A stretch of DNA of 31,330 nt from an uncultured Lachnospiraceae bacterium (GCA_945834545.1 CAMAHO010000005.1:1-31330); one strand, 5' to 3'; positions 23,693 through 31,080 are shown, counted from the first letter of the stretch. Made by a program: numbers and translations. Notes: a model not told the origin generated them from the sequence alone.

Positions 23693-24882
23693 ACAAGCTT
23701 AATGGCAAGAGAATTTTAATATGGGGCTATGGAAGAGAGGGAAAGTCTACGGAGAATTTCCTCAACAACCACTGTACGCCCGCTTCTGTCAAAGTATTTG
23801 AAGGGAAGCTGGAGGACATTGCTGTAGAGAACTACGACTATATCATAAAAAGCCCGGGGATTCCCGCCCTACACCTGGGGGAGCAATTCTTATCTCAAAC
23901 CAAGCTGTTTTTGGAGGAGTTTTCAGGTCAAGTCATTGGCATCACAGGCACAAAGGGCAAAAGTACCACCTCGACTATGCTGTATGAAACATTGAAGGCC
24001 TGTCTGGATCGTCCTGTGTTGTTAGTGGGGAATATTGGCTTGCCCTGTCTGGATTATTATGATGAGATTACTGAGGATACAGTCATTGTATTTGAGTTAT
24101 CCTGCCATCAGCTGGCAGATTGTACCATCTCTCCCCACATCGGTGTTTTCCTCAATTTGTATGAGGAGCATTTGGATTATTATAAAGAGATGGCAGAGTA
24201 TTATAAAGCAAAGTGTAATGTGGCTGCCAATCAAACCCCTTCTGATGTAGCATATATAGGAGAGCAGGTGCCGCCCTTTGAGACAAAGGGAAGAAGGGTT
24301 ATTATTTCTCCGGACGAGAAAGTGGACTTTCGTTTGAACATCCCGGGAGCACACAATCAATACAATGCAGAATTTGTGAGAAGAATTGCGGTTAACGAGT
24401 TTGGCTGTGACGAAGAACAGGTTAAGCAGGTGTTATCAGAGTTTACAGGCTTGCCCCATCGCCTCCAGTACATTGGGACAGTAGAGGGAGTGGAGTATTA
24501 TGACGACTCGATTTCCACAATTCCTGAGGCAACCATTGCGGCCGCAGGCAGTATTCCCAGAGTAAAGACTATCATTCTAGGAGGTATGGACCGTCATATT
24601 GAATATACCGGTCTTGTAGCATTTATCCGAGAGAATCCGGACATCCGGTTTGTCCTGGCATACGAAACCGGTGCACGAATTTATGAGGAGGCTATGGCGC
24701 CCCAAAACTGCTATTTGGTATCCGATTTAAAGGAAGCGGTCACTCTGGCAAAGCAGATCACACCCTCCGGAATGAGCTGTGTCTTGTCTCCGGCAGCAGC
24801 CTCCTATGGCTATTTTAAGAATTTTGAGGAACGGGGAGAACGATTCAAAGAATTTGTTCAGAATACGAAAAGAGGTAACTAG
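23680..24882 (+). CDS. murD2: MurD2-type UDP-MurNAc-L-Ala--L-glutamate ligase
   Basis: A Mur ligase of 400 residues. The N-terminal Rossmann part has ILIWGYGREGKST, the central domain has the ATP loop GTKGKSTTS (90-98) with ELSCHQLADC and NLYEEHLDYY, and the C-terminal domain has YYDDSISTIPEAT and GGMDRH. It is about 50 residues shorter than usual MurD and diverged (SCHQL for SSFQL, EEHLD for DHLD). In the Xanthomonas MurD2-MurL route this ligase adds L-Glu to UDP-MurNAc-L-Ala. Overlap with murL makes that pathway the best reading, but a plain D-Glu-adding MurD cannot be excluded from sequence. Start ATG 23680 follows AAAGGAG by eight bases. Confidence 0.82.
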   Translation: MSVINKLNGKRILIWGYGREGKSTENFLNNHCTPASVKVFEGKLEDIAVENYDYIIKSPGIPALHLGEQFLSQTKLFLEEFSGQVIGITGTKGKSTTSTMLYETLKACLDRPVLLVGNIGLPCLDYYDEITEDTVIVFELSCHQLADCTISPHIGVFLNLYEEHLDYYKEMAEYYKAKCNVAANQTPSDVAYIGEQVPPFETKGRRVIISPDEKVDFRLNIPGAHNQYNAEFVRRIAVNEFGCDEEQVKQVLSEFTGLPHRLQYIGTVEGVEYYDDSISTIPEATIAAAGSIPRVKTIILGGMDRHIEYTGLVAFIRENPDIRFVLAYETGARIYEEAMAPQNCYLVSDLKEAVTLAKQITPSGMSCVLSPAAASYGYFKNFEERGERFKEFVQNTKRGN

Positions 24883-24883
24883 A

Positions 24884-25108
24884 ATGAATCCCACAGCGTT
24901 ATTAAAAATTATGAATGCAAAAGGAAAATTTGAAAAGAACCACCCGAAGTTTATGGCGTTCTTGCAGATGCTGTTTTCCAGACCCATGGAAGAGGGCACC
25001 ATCATAGAAGTAACCCTTACCAGACCCGGGGAGGAACCGGTAAGGGCGAATCTAAAGGTTTTGAAAGAAGATTTGGAGCTTTTGCAGGATTTAAAGGATA
25101 TCCGATAA
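24884..25108 (+). CDS. Small conserved-looking protein of unknown function
   Basis: A 74-residue soluble protein (starting MNPTALLKIMNAKGKF) with an N-terminal amphipathic helix, a central strand (GTIIEVTLTRPGEEPVRANLKV) and a C-terminal acidic helix (EDLELLQDLKDI). It starts one base after the murD2 stop, eight bases after AGAGGT, so it is the third gene of that operon. I recall similar small proteins in Lachnospiraceae but no function. A link with cell-wall synthesis is suggested only by position. Confidence 0.75.
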   Translation: MNPTALLKIMNAKGKFEKNHPKFMAFLQMLFSRPMEEGTIIEVTLTRPGEEPVRANLKVLKEDLELLQDLKDIR

Positions 25109-25138
25109 GGTAATGAAGGGCTGCATCAAGGCAAGACC

Positions 25139-26227
25139 TTAGATATTCTCGGTATCATTCCAGCTCATCATAACCCTGATAAAAGGAACCAATACGGCAG
25201 CAGCCTTATCATGGGAACGGGAGGTGGGGTGATAATCACTGACCAATCCATCACTCTCTATTTGAGGCGGGATATGCAGAGCATAAAGCTTTGTATCTCC
25301 GGTCTCTTTTTTGTATTCCTCTACGGTATTTACAACTGTGGGGTAGAGTCTGTCCCCCATGAGTCCCAAGATACAGAAGATGGTTGCGTTGGGATTTTTA
25401 CAGCGAACCTCCTTGAGGAATTGAACATAGTGATGCTTGTAGTCTAACTGTTTTTCAAGGGTATCCTGGCAGAAGCTGTCATCGTTGGTCCCTAGATTTA
25501 TGACAATAGCGTCAGGCTGGAATCTGCTAAAATCCCAAGCCAGTTCGGCAGGTTTCACACTGTCCCCAAAGGTATCATTGCTAAAGCCGTAATACGGATA
25601 AAAGTTTGGAAGCTGCTGCTCCTTCACCTGGATGCTTGGGTTATCTGTGTAGCCGGAAATAATACCATAGCCACTGATGGAAAAGATGGAATAATCCGCA
25701 TCCAGTGCAGAAACCGTCTTGTAGGAATAGGACTTTGTCACATCCTCCGTAGCAGTAGAGAAAGGATGAGTGAAATCTTCGTCATCCACACCGTAACCAC
25801 AGGTAATGGAATCTCCGATAATCTCAAGCTTGCGCTTCTTTGCAGGAGTGGGAGCAAGGACTGCCTCCTCATCTGTCTCTATGGGGCAGAGAGCAAGTGT
25901 GGACATGGCACACTCGGAGAGCTTTAACAAGCGAATGGTACAGGTGACAGGGGTTTCCTCGTCTAGGATGACATGTTTCTTTTCCTTTTGGTCTAAGACC
26001 TCGTCAAGGATACGAACATCGTCTTTATATATGGCATAACGGGCATAGTTCTGGGCGTTATCCTTTATGGTTGAGGCAGTAGAGCCCTGCACTGTGAAGG
26101 CAAGAGATGTTCCGGTAAAGGTAAACTCAATGCCGGTTGCAGACAAGCTCAACCACAGTTTTTCATCCTGTATGTAGGTTCTTCCAAGTAACTTTACATG
26201 TTCTTCCCAGGCAATCCATTGTTTCAT
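25139..26227 (-). CDS. Carbohydrate esterase family 2-like SGNH esterase, no signal peptide
   Basis: A 362-residue esterase expected to remove acetyl groups from sugars. An N-terminal beta-sandwich (residues 1-125, as in CE2) is followed by the SGNH domain: GDSITCGYG with nucleophile Ser140, SISGYGIISG, INLGTND, and SDYHPTSRSH with the catalytic His333 in a DxHP motif typical of CE2. CE2 enzymes deacetylate xylan or manno-oligosaccharides. With no signal peptide it should act in the cytoplasm on imported oligosaccharides. The start is the ATG at 26225-26227, seven bases after AAGGAG on its strand; an in-frame ATG two codons earlier is too close. It converges with the murL operon, leaving only 30 bases between. 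Confidence 0.88.
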   Translation of the reverse strand: MKQWIAWEEHVKLLGRTYIQDEKLWLSLSATGIEFTFTGTSLAFTVQGSTASTIKDNAQNYARYAIYKDDVRILDEVLDQKEKKHVILDEETPVTCTIRLLKLSECAMSTLALCPIETDEEAVLAPTPAKKRKLEIIGDSITCGYGVDDEDFTHPFSTATEDVTKSYSYKTVSALDADYSIFSISGYGIISGYTDNPSIQVKEQQLPNFYPYYGFSNDTFGDSVKPAELAWDFSRFQPDAIVINLGTNDDSFCQDTLEKQLDYKHHYVQFLKEVRCKNPNATIFCILGLMGDRLYPTVVNTVEEYKKETGDTKLYALHIPPQIESDGLVSDYHPTSRSHDKAAAVLVPFIRVMMSWNDTENI

Positions 26228-26263
26228 TGGCATTCTCCTTATATTTAAGATGTTTGAGTTTGA

Positions 26264-26285
26264 AGGTATCTTAAGTATGATACCT
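26264..26285. promoter_or_regulatory. Inverted repeat in the CE2 esterase leader
   Basis: AGGTATC (26264-26270) and GATACCT (26279-26285) form a perfect interrupted palindrome about 40 bases before the esterase start. A possible minus-strand -10 (TATAAT, complement at 26323-26328) lies upstream, so this may be an operator for a sugar-responsive regulator. Confidence 0.35.
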
Positions 26286-26379
26286 GCGGATTGTTACACA
26301 TCAAACGATTACAATCTCGCTTATTATAAGCCATATCACAAAATTTTAGAATATTTTTAGTATAATATTTTTCTCTTTT

Positions 26380-26409
26380 TATACATAGTTTCTTGCATCG
26401 TGGTATAAT
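26380..26409 (+). promoter_or_regulatory. Sigma-A promoter of the two-component operon
   Basis: TATACA (26380-26385), an 18-base spacer and a perfect TATAAT (26404-26409), 37 bases before the kinase start. A second TATAAT at 26361 has no convincing partner. Confidence 0.55.
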
Positions 26410-26446
26410 CAAAGCGTGTAAACGGTCTGTGAAGCAGGAGGATGTT

Positions 26447-27946
26447 ATGAAATTAAGAACCAGACTAAGGGTTATCTTTTTTGCCATTATTATTATGCCT
26501 TTATTGCTGACGGTCTGTGCTTTTGTCCTGATTGGCAGTTATCTGTATTACGAAAGCGGTGGAAGAGTTTCCTTTTTCCCGGCAGGGGAAAGTTCGATTT
26601 CCGAAAGTTTTCATGAATTCATTGGTGGGTTTGACCTAGTCTATGAAAAAGTGTGGGAAGATATGGAGGGGGACACCTCCAAGCTACAGGACAGGAACTA
26701 TCTGGAGCGAATAGACAAGGACCTGATAAAGGGCTCCTCCTACATTGTTGTGCGTAAGGGTGAGGCTGTATTTTACGCCAGAGATGTTAAGAATGCGGAG
26801 AAGATATTAAGCCAGCTTCCGGAATATGCGGATATTCCTCAGGACAGTCCGGGATTTTTCTATCCGGAACTGGAGCGGTATGTAAAGCAACTGGATTTTC
26901 GCTTTGATGACGGTGCCCAGGGTAGCATGTTTATTATCTCCCGCACCAATACCATGATTTCCAAGCATCTTTTGATCGATATGTTTATTGCTATTGTTCT
27001 GATCTTGGTATTTACCAGTATGATGTTTACCAGGGGAATCAGCAAGAGCATTATCGGTCCGGTGGACCAGTTAAACATCGCCATGAATAAAATCCGAGAC
27101 GGCGATTTAGACTATAGCTTAAAGACAGACCTGACAGGTGAGATGGGCAATCTGTTTACCAATTACGAGGATATGCGCCTGCGGTTAAAGGAATCCGCTG
27201 AGGAAAAGAAACAGCACGAAAGAGAGAACAAGGAATTAATCAGTAATATTTCCCACGATTTGAAGACCCCCATAACAGCCATCAAGGGTTATGTGGAAGG
27301 GATTATGGATGGGGTTGCGGACACACCGGAGAAGGTAGACCGTTATATTAAGACAATCTACAATAAAGCCAATGATATGGACAAGCTTATCAATGAGTTG
27401 ACACTGTACTCCGGTATTGATAATAATAGAATGGTATATAATTATCATAAAATCAATGTTGCGGATTATTTTGACGACTGCGTGGAGGAAGTAGGTCTGG
27501 ACCTGGAGGCCAAGGGAATTGAGCTGGAATATACCAATCTGGCAGAACCTGACACGATTGTCATAGCTGACCCGGAGCAGATGAAGAAGGTTGTTAATAA
27601 TATTATCAGCAACAGTGTAAAATATATGGACAAACCCAAGAGAAAGATTGCGATTCGTATCTTAGATGAGGTGGATTCCATACGGGTGGAGATTGAGGAC
27701 AACGGAAAGGGCATCGCCCAAAAGGATCTGCAGCGCATCTTTGAGCGATTCTACCGAACGGACACCTCCAGAAATTCAGCCCAGGGCGGAAGTGGTATAG
27801 GCTTGTCCATCGTCAAGAAAATCATTGAAGACCATGGCGGCTATATATGGGCCACCTCCAGGGAAACGGAAGGCACCTGTATGCATTTTGTGTTGAGAAA
27901 ATATGTAGAGCTTCCCATTGATAAAGAAAGCGAGGTAATTTCATAA
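26447..27946 (+). CDS. Membrane sensor histidine kinase (HAMP-HisKA-HATPase)
   Basis: A 499-residue kinase. A membrane helix (about residues 9-34), an extracellular sensor of about 140 residues with no recognisable ligand motif, and a second helix (IDMFIAIVLILVFTSMMF) are followed by HAMP, HisKA with NISHDLKTPITAIKGYVEG (phospho-acceptor His270), and the ATPase boxes N (NNIISNSVKYM), G1 (EDNGKGIA), F (FERFYR) and G2 (GGSGIGLSIV). Start ATG 26447 follows AGGAGG by five bases. The stop and the regulator start share one base (TAATG), so kinase and regulator are made together. The signal sensed is unknown; the next genes are stress-related but have their own promoter. Confidence 0.95.
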   Translation: MKLRTRLRVIFFAIIIMPLLLTVCAFVLIGSYLYYESGGRVSFFPAGESSISESFHEFIGGFDLVYEKVWEDMEGDTSKLQDRNYLERIDKDLIKGSSYIVVRKGEAVFYARDVKNAEKILSQLPEYADIPQDSPGFFYPELERYVKQLDFRFDDGAQGSMFIISRTNTMISKHLLIDMFIAIVLILVFTSMMFTRGISKSIIGPVDQLNIAMNKIRDGDLDYSLKTDLTGEMGNLFTNYEDMRLRLKESAEEKKQHERENKELISNISHDLKTPITAIKGYVEGIMDGVADTPEKVDRYIKTIYNKANDMDKLINELTLYSGIDNNRMVYNYHKINVADYFDDCVEEVGLDLEAKGIELEYTNLAEPDTIVIADPEQMKKVVNNIISNSVKYMDKPKRKIAIRILDEVDSIRVEIEDNGKGIAQKDLQRIFERFYRTDTSRNSAQGGSGIGLSIVKKIIEDHGGYIWATSRETEGTCMHFVLRKYVELPIDKESEVIS

Positions 27947-28638
27947 TGAGTAAGATACTGATTGTTGAGGATGAGAGTGCGATTGCAGATTTAGAGCGGG
28001 ATTATCTGGAGCTCAGCGGATTTGAGGTGGATATCGAGAATTCCGGTATCAGCGGTCTGGATGCAGCTATTCATAAGGATTACAATTTGGTAGTTCTGGA
28101 TCTGATGCTTCCTGAGATGGATGGGTACGAGGTCTGCAGGAGAATCCGTGAGGAAAAGGATATCCCCATCCTGATGGTATCTGCGAAAAAGGATGATATT
28201 GACAAGATACGAGGTTTGGGATTAGGAGCAGATGATTACATGACCAAGCCCTTCAGCCCCAGTGAGCTGGTAGCCAGAGTGAAGGCACATTTGGCAAGGT
28301 ACGAGAGGTTGGTGGGAACCAATCCCAAATCGATCAATGACATTGTGGAAATTCGGGGCATCCGTATCGATAAGACAGCCAGAAGGGTATATGTGGACGG
28401 AGAGGAGAAGGTCTTTACCACCAAGGAATTTGACCTGCTCACATTCCTGGCGGAGAATCCCAATCACGTTTTCACCAAGGAAGAGCTATTCCGTGAAATC
28501 TGGGATATGGAGTCCATCGGCGATATAGCCACCGTCACGGTGCACATCAAAAAGATTCGTGAGAAGATAGAGAAAAACAGCACAAAACCGGAATATATCG
28601 AGACCATCTGGGGTGTGGGGTATCGGTTTAAGGTGTAA
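27946..28638 (+). CDS. OmpR/PhoB-family response regulator
   Basis: A 230-residue regulator. The receiver domain has the acidic pair EDES at its start, phospho-acceptor Asp52 (VVLDLMLPEMDGYEV) and Lys101 (YMTKPFSPSEL). The C-terminal winged helix (about 130-230) has KEFDLLTFLAENPNHVFTKEELF, VTVHIKKIREKIE and the closing IWGVGYRF. It is the partner of the kinase overlapping it by one base. Its DNA targets cannot be told here. No terminator is evident behind it, so some readthrough into perR is possible. Confidence 0.96.
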   Translation: MSKILIVEDESAIADLERDYLELSGFEVDIENSGISGLDAAIHKDYNLVVLDLMLPEMDGYEVCRRIREEKDIPILMVSAKKDDIDKIRGLGLGADDYMTKPFSPSELVARVKAHLARYERLVGTNPKSINDIVEIRGIRIDKTARRVYVDGEEKVFTTKEFDLLTFLAENPNHVFTKEELFREIWDMESIGDIATVTVHIKKIREKIEKNSTKPEYIETIWGVGYRFKV

Positions 28639-28671
28639 CGGGAAATTCTTATGAGTTTCATACAATAACTC

Positions 28672-28700
28672 TTGACTTTTATACCATAATAGGCTATATT
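28672..28700 (+). promoter_or_regulatory. Sigma-A promoter of perR-rubrerythrin
   Basis: TTGACT (28672-28677), a 17-base spacer and TATATT (28695-28700). The palindrome at 28704-28722 covers the expected transcription start. Confidence 0.75.
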
Positions 28701-28703
28701 GAT

Positions 28704-28722
28704 ATCAGTAACTATTACTGAT
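28704..28722. promoter_or_regulatory. PerR-type operator (palindrome)
   Basis: ATCAGTAACTATTACTGAT has perfect arms ATCAGTAA/TTACTGAT around a three-base centre. It lies three bases after the -10 element and just before the Fur-family gene, the right place for autorepression. It differs from the Bacillus PerR box (TTATAATnATTATAA) in the outer half-site bases but keeps the inner TAA..TTA symmetry. Confidence 0.7.
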
Positions 28723-28739
28723 TTTGAAAAAGGAATGTT

Positions 28740-29126
28740 ATGGTAAAATATTCGCGACAGAGGGAGTGTATTTTACGAAATCTTCAAAGCAGGAAAGACC
28801 ATCCCACAGCTGATATGGTATATGAAAGCGTACGTTGTGAGGAGCCAAATATCAGTTTGGGAACAGTGTACAGAAATCTGTCTCTCTTGTCAGAGACAGG
28901 ACAGATTCTCAAGATTTCTACGGGAAATGGTCCGGATCACTTTGATGGATTTACACATCCCCACACACACTTTATTTGTAAACGCTGCGGAAATGTTTTG
29001 GATTTAGAAGGCTTTTCTGCAACAAACCCGATTGACCAGGCCTCTGTGCACTTTGATGGGAGAATTGATGATTATGAGCTTAAATTCTTCGGAAGCTGCG
29101 CAGAATGCCTTTCAATAAAGAAATAA
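28740..29126 (+). CDS. perR: PerR, peroxide-sensing Fur-family repressor
   Basis: A 128-residue Fur-family regulator. The DNA-binding helix reads SLGTVYRNLSLL. Two CxxC pairs, Cys80/83 and Cys120/123, form the structural zinc site. The residues matching Bacillus PerR's regulatory site are all present at a constant offset of 16: His21, Asp69, His75, His77 and Asp88. The Asp at 88 (Asp104 in Bacillus) is the PerR hallmark, since Fur has Glu. Oxidation of the site by H2O2 with bound iron should release DNA. The N-terminus is about 16 residues shorter than in Bacillus. Start ATG 28740 follows AAAGGA by six bases. It is cotranscribed with rubrerythrin, whose peroxide-reducing role fits. Confidence 0.93.
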   Translation: MVKYSRQRECILRNLQSRKDHPTADMVYESVRCEEPNISLGTVYRNLSLLSETGQILKISTGNGPDHFDGFTHPHTHFICKRCGNVLDLEGFSATNPIDQASVHFDGRIDDYELKFFGSCAECLSIKK

Positions 29127-29161
29127 AAATATGATAAAAATAATTTTAGGAGGATTTTAAA

Positions 29162-29749
29162 ATGGCAAAATGGGTATGTCCAGTATGTGGTTATGTTCAT
29201 GAAGGAGATGCAGCACCTGCAGAGTGTCCTGTATGTCACGTAAGTGGCGAGAAATTTAAGAAGGTTGAAGGCGAGCTTACACTTGCTGCAGAGCATGAGT
29301 TTGGTGTATACGGCAAGACCGTAAAGAACAACCCTGATATCAGCGAAGAAGACAAGAAATTTATCTTCGAGCAGCTTAAGGCTAACTTTGAAGGAGAGTG
29401 CTCCGAGGTAGGTATGTACCTTTGCATGGCAAGAGTTGCTCATCGCGAGGGTTATCCTGAAATCGGTTTATACTGGGAGAAGGCAGCTTACGAAGAAGCA
29501 GAGCATGCTGCAAAGTTTGCTGAACTGTTAGGCTCCGATTTGGAAGGCAAGATGACCGCTTCCACCAAGGAAAACCTTGCTTGGAGAGTAGATTGCGAAT
29601 TCGGTGCAACTGCCGGTAAATTTGACCTTGCTAAGTGTGCAAAGATGAATAACCTTGACGCTATCCATGACACCGTTCATGAGATGGCTCGTGACGAGGC
29701 TAGACATGGAAAGGCTCTCAAGGGCTTACTGGAGAGATACTTTGGTTAA
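29162..29749 (+). CDS. Reverse rubrerythrin (N-terminal rubredoxin domain)
   Basis: A non-haem di-iron peroxidase that reduces H2O2 (and helps remove O2) in anaerobes. In this 195-residue protein the rubredoxin domain comes first (Cys6, Cys9, Cys22, Cys25 in VCPVCGYVH and ECPVCHV), the reverse of classical rubrerythrin. The four-helix di-iron domain follows, with NFEGECSEVGMYL, YEEAEHAAKF and MARDEARHGKAL supplying Glu/His ligands. The start has AGGAGG seven bases upstream. Codon choice is visibly more uniform than in its neighbours (GCT, GAC, CTT), consistent with high expression. It sits behind perR, so it is presumably induced by peroxide, and a strong terminator follows. Confidence 0.95.
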   Translation: MAKWVCPVCGYVHEGDAAPAECPVCHVSGEKFKKVEGELTLAAEHEFGVYGKTVKNNPDISEEDKKFIFEQLKANFEGECSEVGMYLCMARVAHREGYPEIGLYWEKAAYEEAEHAAKFAELLGSDLEGKMTASTKENLAWRVDCEFGATAGKFDLAKCAKMNNLDAIHDTVHEMARDEARHGKALKGLLERYFG

Positions 29750-29769
29750 GCTACAAGCCATGCAATAAA

Positions 29770-29825
29770 AAAGAAAGAGTACATCGTGAGAGCTTGCTCG
29801 CAATGATGTACTCTTTTCTTTTTAT
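29770..29825 (+). terminator. Intrinsic terminator after rubrerythrin
   Basis: A perfect 12-bp stem, AAAGAGTACATC (29774-29785) with GATGTACTCTTT (29805-29816), an inner GTGAG/CTCGC stem and then CTTTTTATT. Confidence 0.92.
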
Positions 29826-29837
29826 TATACGGCGCCA

Positions 29838-29903
29838 GCCGTCCATGAAATAGCCCGAAGGGCTATGAATGGTGCATGGCTTGACTTTATAGGGCGAAAG
29901 CCC
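29838..29903. repeat. Pair of GC-rich hairpins in the intergenic region
   Basis: ATAGCCCGAAGGGCTAT (29850-29866) is a perfect hairpin with a three-base loop, extended by CCAT/ATGG and AGCC/GGCT outer pairs (29838-29882). GGGCGAAAGCCC (29892-29903) is a second perfect hairpin. ATGAAATAG occurs twice (29845-29853 and near 29908-29916), suggesting a duplicated unit. It directly adjoins the 29918 palindrome and may belong to the same mobile or repeat complex. Confidence 0.55.
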
Positions 29904-29917
29904 GACATGAAATAGGC

Positions 29918-29968
29918 AGGACCAGGGGGACGGTAAAAAATGGCTTTTTTACTGTCCCCCCTGGTCCT
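29918..29968. repeat. GGACCAGGGGGAC palindromic element, copy 2
   Basis: AGGACCAGGGGGACGGTAAA and its near-complement (TTTACTGTCCCCCCTGGTCCT) form a ~22-bp imperfect stem around TGGC. It matches copies at 1-52 and 30947-30998. Confidence 0.85.
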
Positions 29969-29981
29969 TAGTCCTTTGTCC

Positions 29982-30275
29982 TTATTTAGATGTAGCGGGA
30001 AGGTTACTCAGATTGTTGTCGTCCGTACCGTCCGGGATAGACTTCAGGTATTCGGTATTGCCACGATGGGCTACTCCTACACCCTTTATTTCCCCCTGTT
30101 TTGCCAGATGAACTCCTTCATCTTTCGAAACAGTGCTGCCGTCGGAAAGCTGATATCCGGTAATTTTGCCGCTTTCCTTCACCAGCCCTACGATATCCTT
30201 AGCATTTTGCTTTGGAGTAGGTATCTCGTCCAGAGTGTTCTTTGCTAATGCATTCGTGAATTCTTGATCCTTCAT
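29982..30275 (-). CDS. DUF3892 family protein
   Basis: A 97-residue soluble protein. The C-terminal two thirds (KITGYQLSDGSTVSKDEGVHLAKQ, GVAHRGNTEYLKSIPDGTDDNNLSNLP) carry the DUF3892 pattern, whose YLRSxPDGTxxNNLDNLP ending is characteristic. The function of this family is unknown. The start at 30275 has AGGGGAT seven bases upstream on its strand. The gene ends 14 bases from a palindromic repeat, which may supply its 3' hairpin. No partner gene is evident; the flavin split-barrel gene on the same strand lies 109 bases upstream. Confidence 0.85.
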   Translation of the reverse strand: MKDQEFTNALAKNTLDEIPTPKQNAKDIVGLVKESGKITGYQLSDGSTVSKDEGVHLAKQGEIKGVGVAHRGNTEYLKSIPDGTDDNNLSNLPATSK

Positions 30276-30384
30276 AAGTTATATCCCCTATTCATAAAAT
30301 TTGAAAACCTAATACTATTTTTTCTAACCTTTCGGGGAATATTCAGGTAAAATACGGAAGAAAAATCCACAAAACTCCATAGGA
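30276..30384. other. Intergenic stretch between the split-barrel and DUF3892 genes
   Basis: AT-rich, 109 bases. I find no convincing promoter pair or terminator on either strand, so whether the DUF3892 gene has its own promoter is open. Confidence 0.4.
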
Positions 30385-30879
30385 TTATGTTACATTTAAA
30401 GTGCTTAAATCCACCGGACGATGCTTGGCTGTATAGCTGTCACATACAACCTTTATCACGCTAACGATGGAAACTAACTTTTCATTGAATTCGAAATCCT
30501 TCCCGCTTACAGTTTTCATAAGAAGAGTCAGAGCCTTTTCTTTTTCTGACACATCTGTCACGATGGAGGCCTTTCCAAAGCCCATAAGGGAATAGTAGGA
30601 GTAACCGTACTGGCAAGGCAGCTTTCCGGGAAGGAGCAGGCCATCACAGTCAAGCTGGGCACAGCAAGCTGGATTTTTTCGGATAACCTCCAGCTTTCTT
30701 CCCTCCAGGGCGCCATGCATGTAGAAAATCAGTTTTCCATCCTCAAAGCAATAGCCATAGTTCATAGGAACCACATAGGGCATACCGTCCTCCACCAGCC
30801 CAAGGTGGACAACCATGGCAGTATCTAAAATATGTAAAATCTCTTGCATATCGGTGACTTCGCGGTCTCTTCGTCTCAT
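30385..30879 (-). CDS. Flavin-binding split-barrel protein (pyridoxamine 5'-phosphate oxidase-like, NimA-type)
   Basis: A 164-residue cytoplasmic protein. MVVHLGLVEDGMPYVVPMNYGYCFEDGKLIFYMHGALEGRKLEVIRKNPACC shows the split-barrel fold that binds FMN, in the wording of the NimA/Pyridox_ox_2 group (PYVVPMNYG, HGALEGRKL). Such proteins include nitroimidazole reductases and general FMN reductases; the substrate is unknown. The start is the ATG at 30877-30879, eight bases after AAAGGA on its strand. A 32-residue upstream in-frame extension would read into the 30947 palindrome and is rejected. The C-terminal half (EKALTLLMKTVSGKDFEFNEK) is typical of the group. Confidence 0.87.
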   Translation of the reverse strand: MRRRDREVTDMQEILHILDTAMVVHLGLVEDGMPYVVPMNYGYCFEDGKLIFYMHGALEGRKLEVIRKNPACCAQLDCDGLLLPGKLPCQYGYSYYSLMGFGKASIVTDVSEKEKALTLLMKTVSGKDFEFNEKLVSIVSVIKVVCDSYTAKHRPVDLSTLNVT

Positions 30880-30946
30880 ACGTTTTATCCTTTCGTAATT
30901 GGAGTAGATTGAATCTTCGTTCAGTATAACATAGTGTGACAGAAAG

Positions 30947-30998
30947 TAGGACCAGGGGGACGGTAAAAAAGCCATTTTTTACCGTCCCCCTGGTCCTA
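30947..30998. repeat. GGACCAGGGGGAC palindromic element, copy 3 (best preserved)
   Basis: TAGGACCAGGGGGACGGTAA and its complement form a near-perfect stem of about 24 bp around a short centre (GCCA). It lies in the 201-base gap between the divergent split-barrel and guaA genes. It shares its stem sequence with copies at 1-52 and 29918-29968. Confidence 0.9.
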
Positions 30999-31016
30999 AC
31001 TTTCATAATCTGCTAC

Positions 31017-31045
31017 TTGTAAACTGAAGGCAATTCCTTTAGAAT
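31017..31045 (+). promoter_or_regulatory. Sigma-A promoter of guaA
   Basis: TTGTAA (31017-31022), a 17-base spacer and TAGAAT (31040-31045). The leader would be about 28 bases, too short for a purine riboswitch. Confidence 0.65.
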
Positions 31046-31080
31046 AAAGCTACATAAGATTATTTGGAGGTACAAGCAAT

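Noticed and set aside
29838..29903. Intergenic hairpins as a second terminator
   Set aside because: Neither hairpin is followed by a T tract, and a strong terminator already lies at 29770-29825.
30880..30975. 32-residue N-terminal extension of the split-barrel protein
   Set aside because: It reads into the palindromic repeat and lacks a ribosome site; ATG 30877-30879 has AAAGGA at eight bases.
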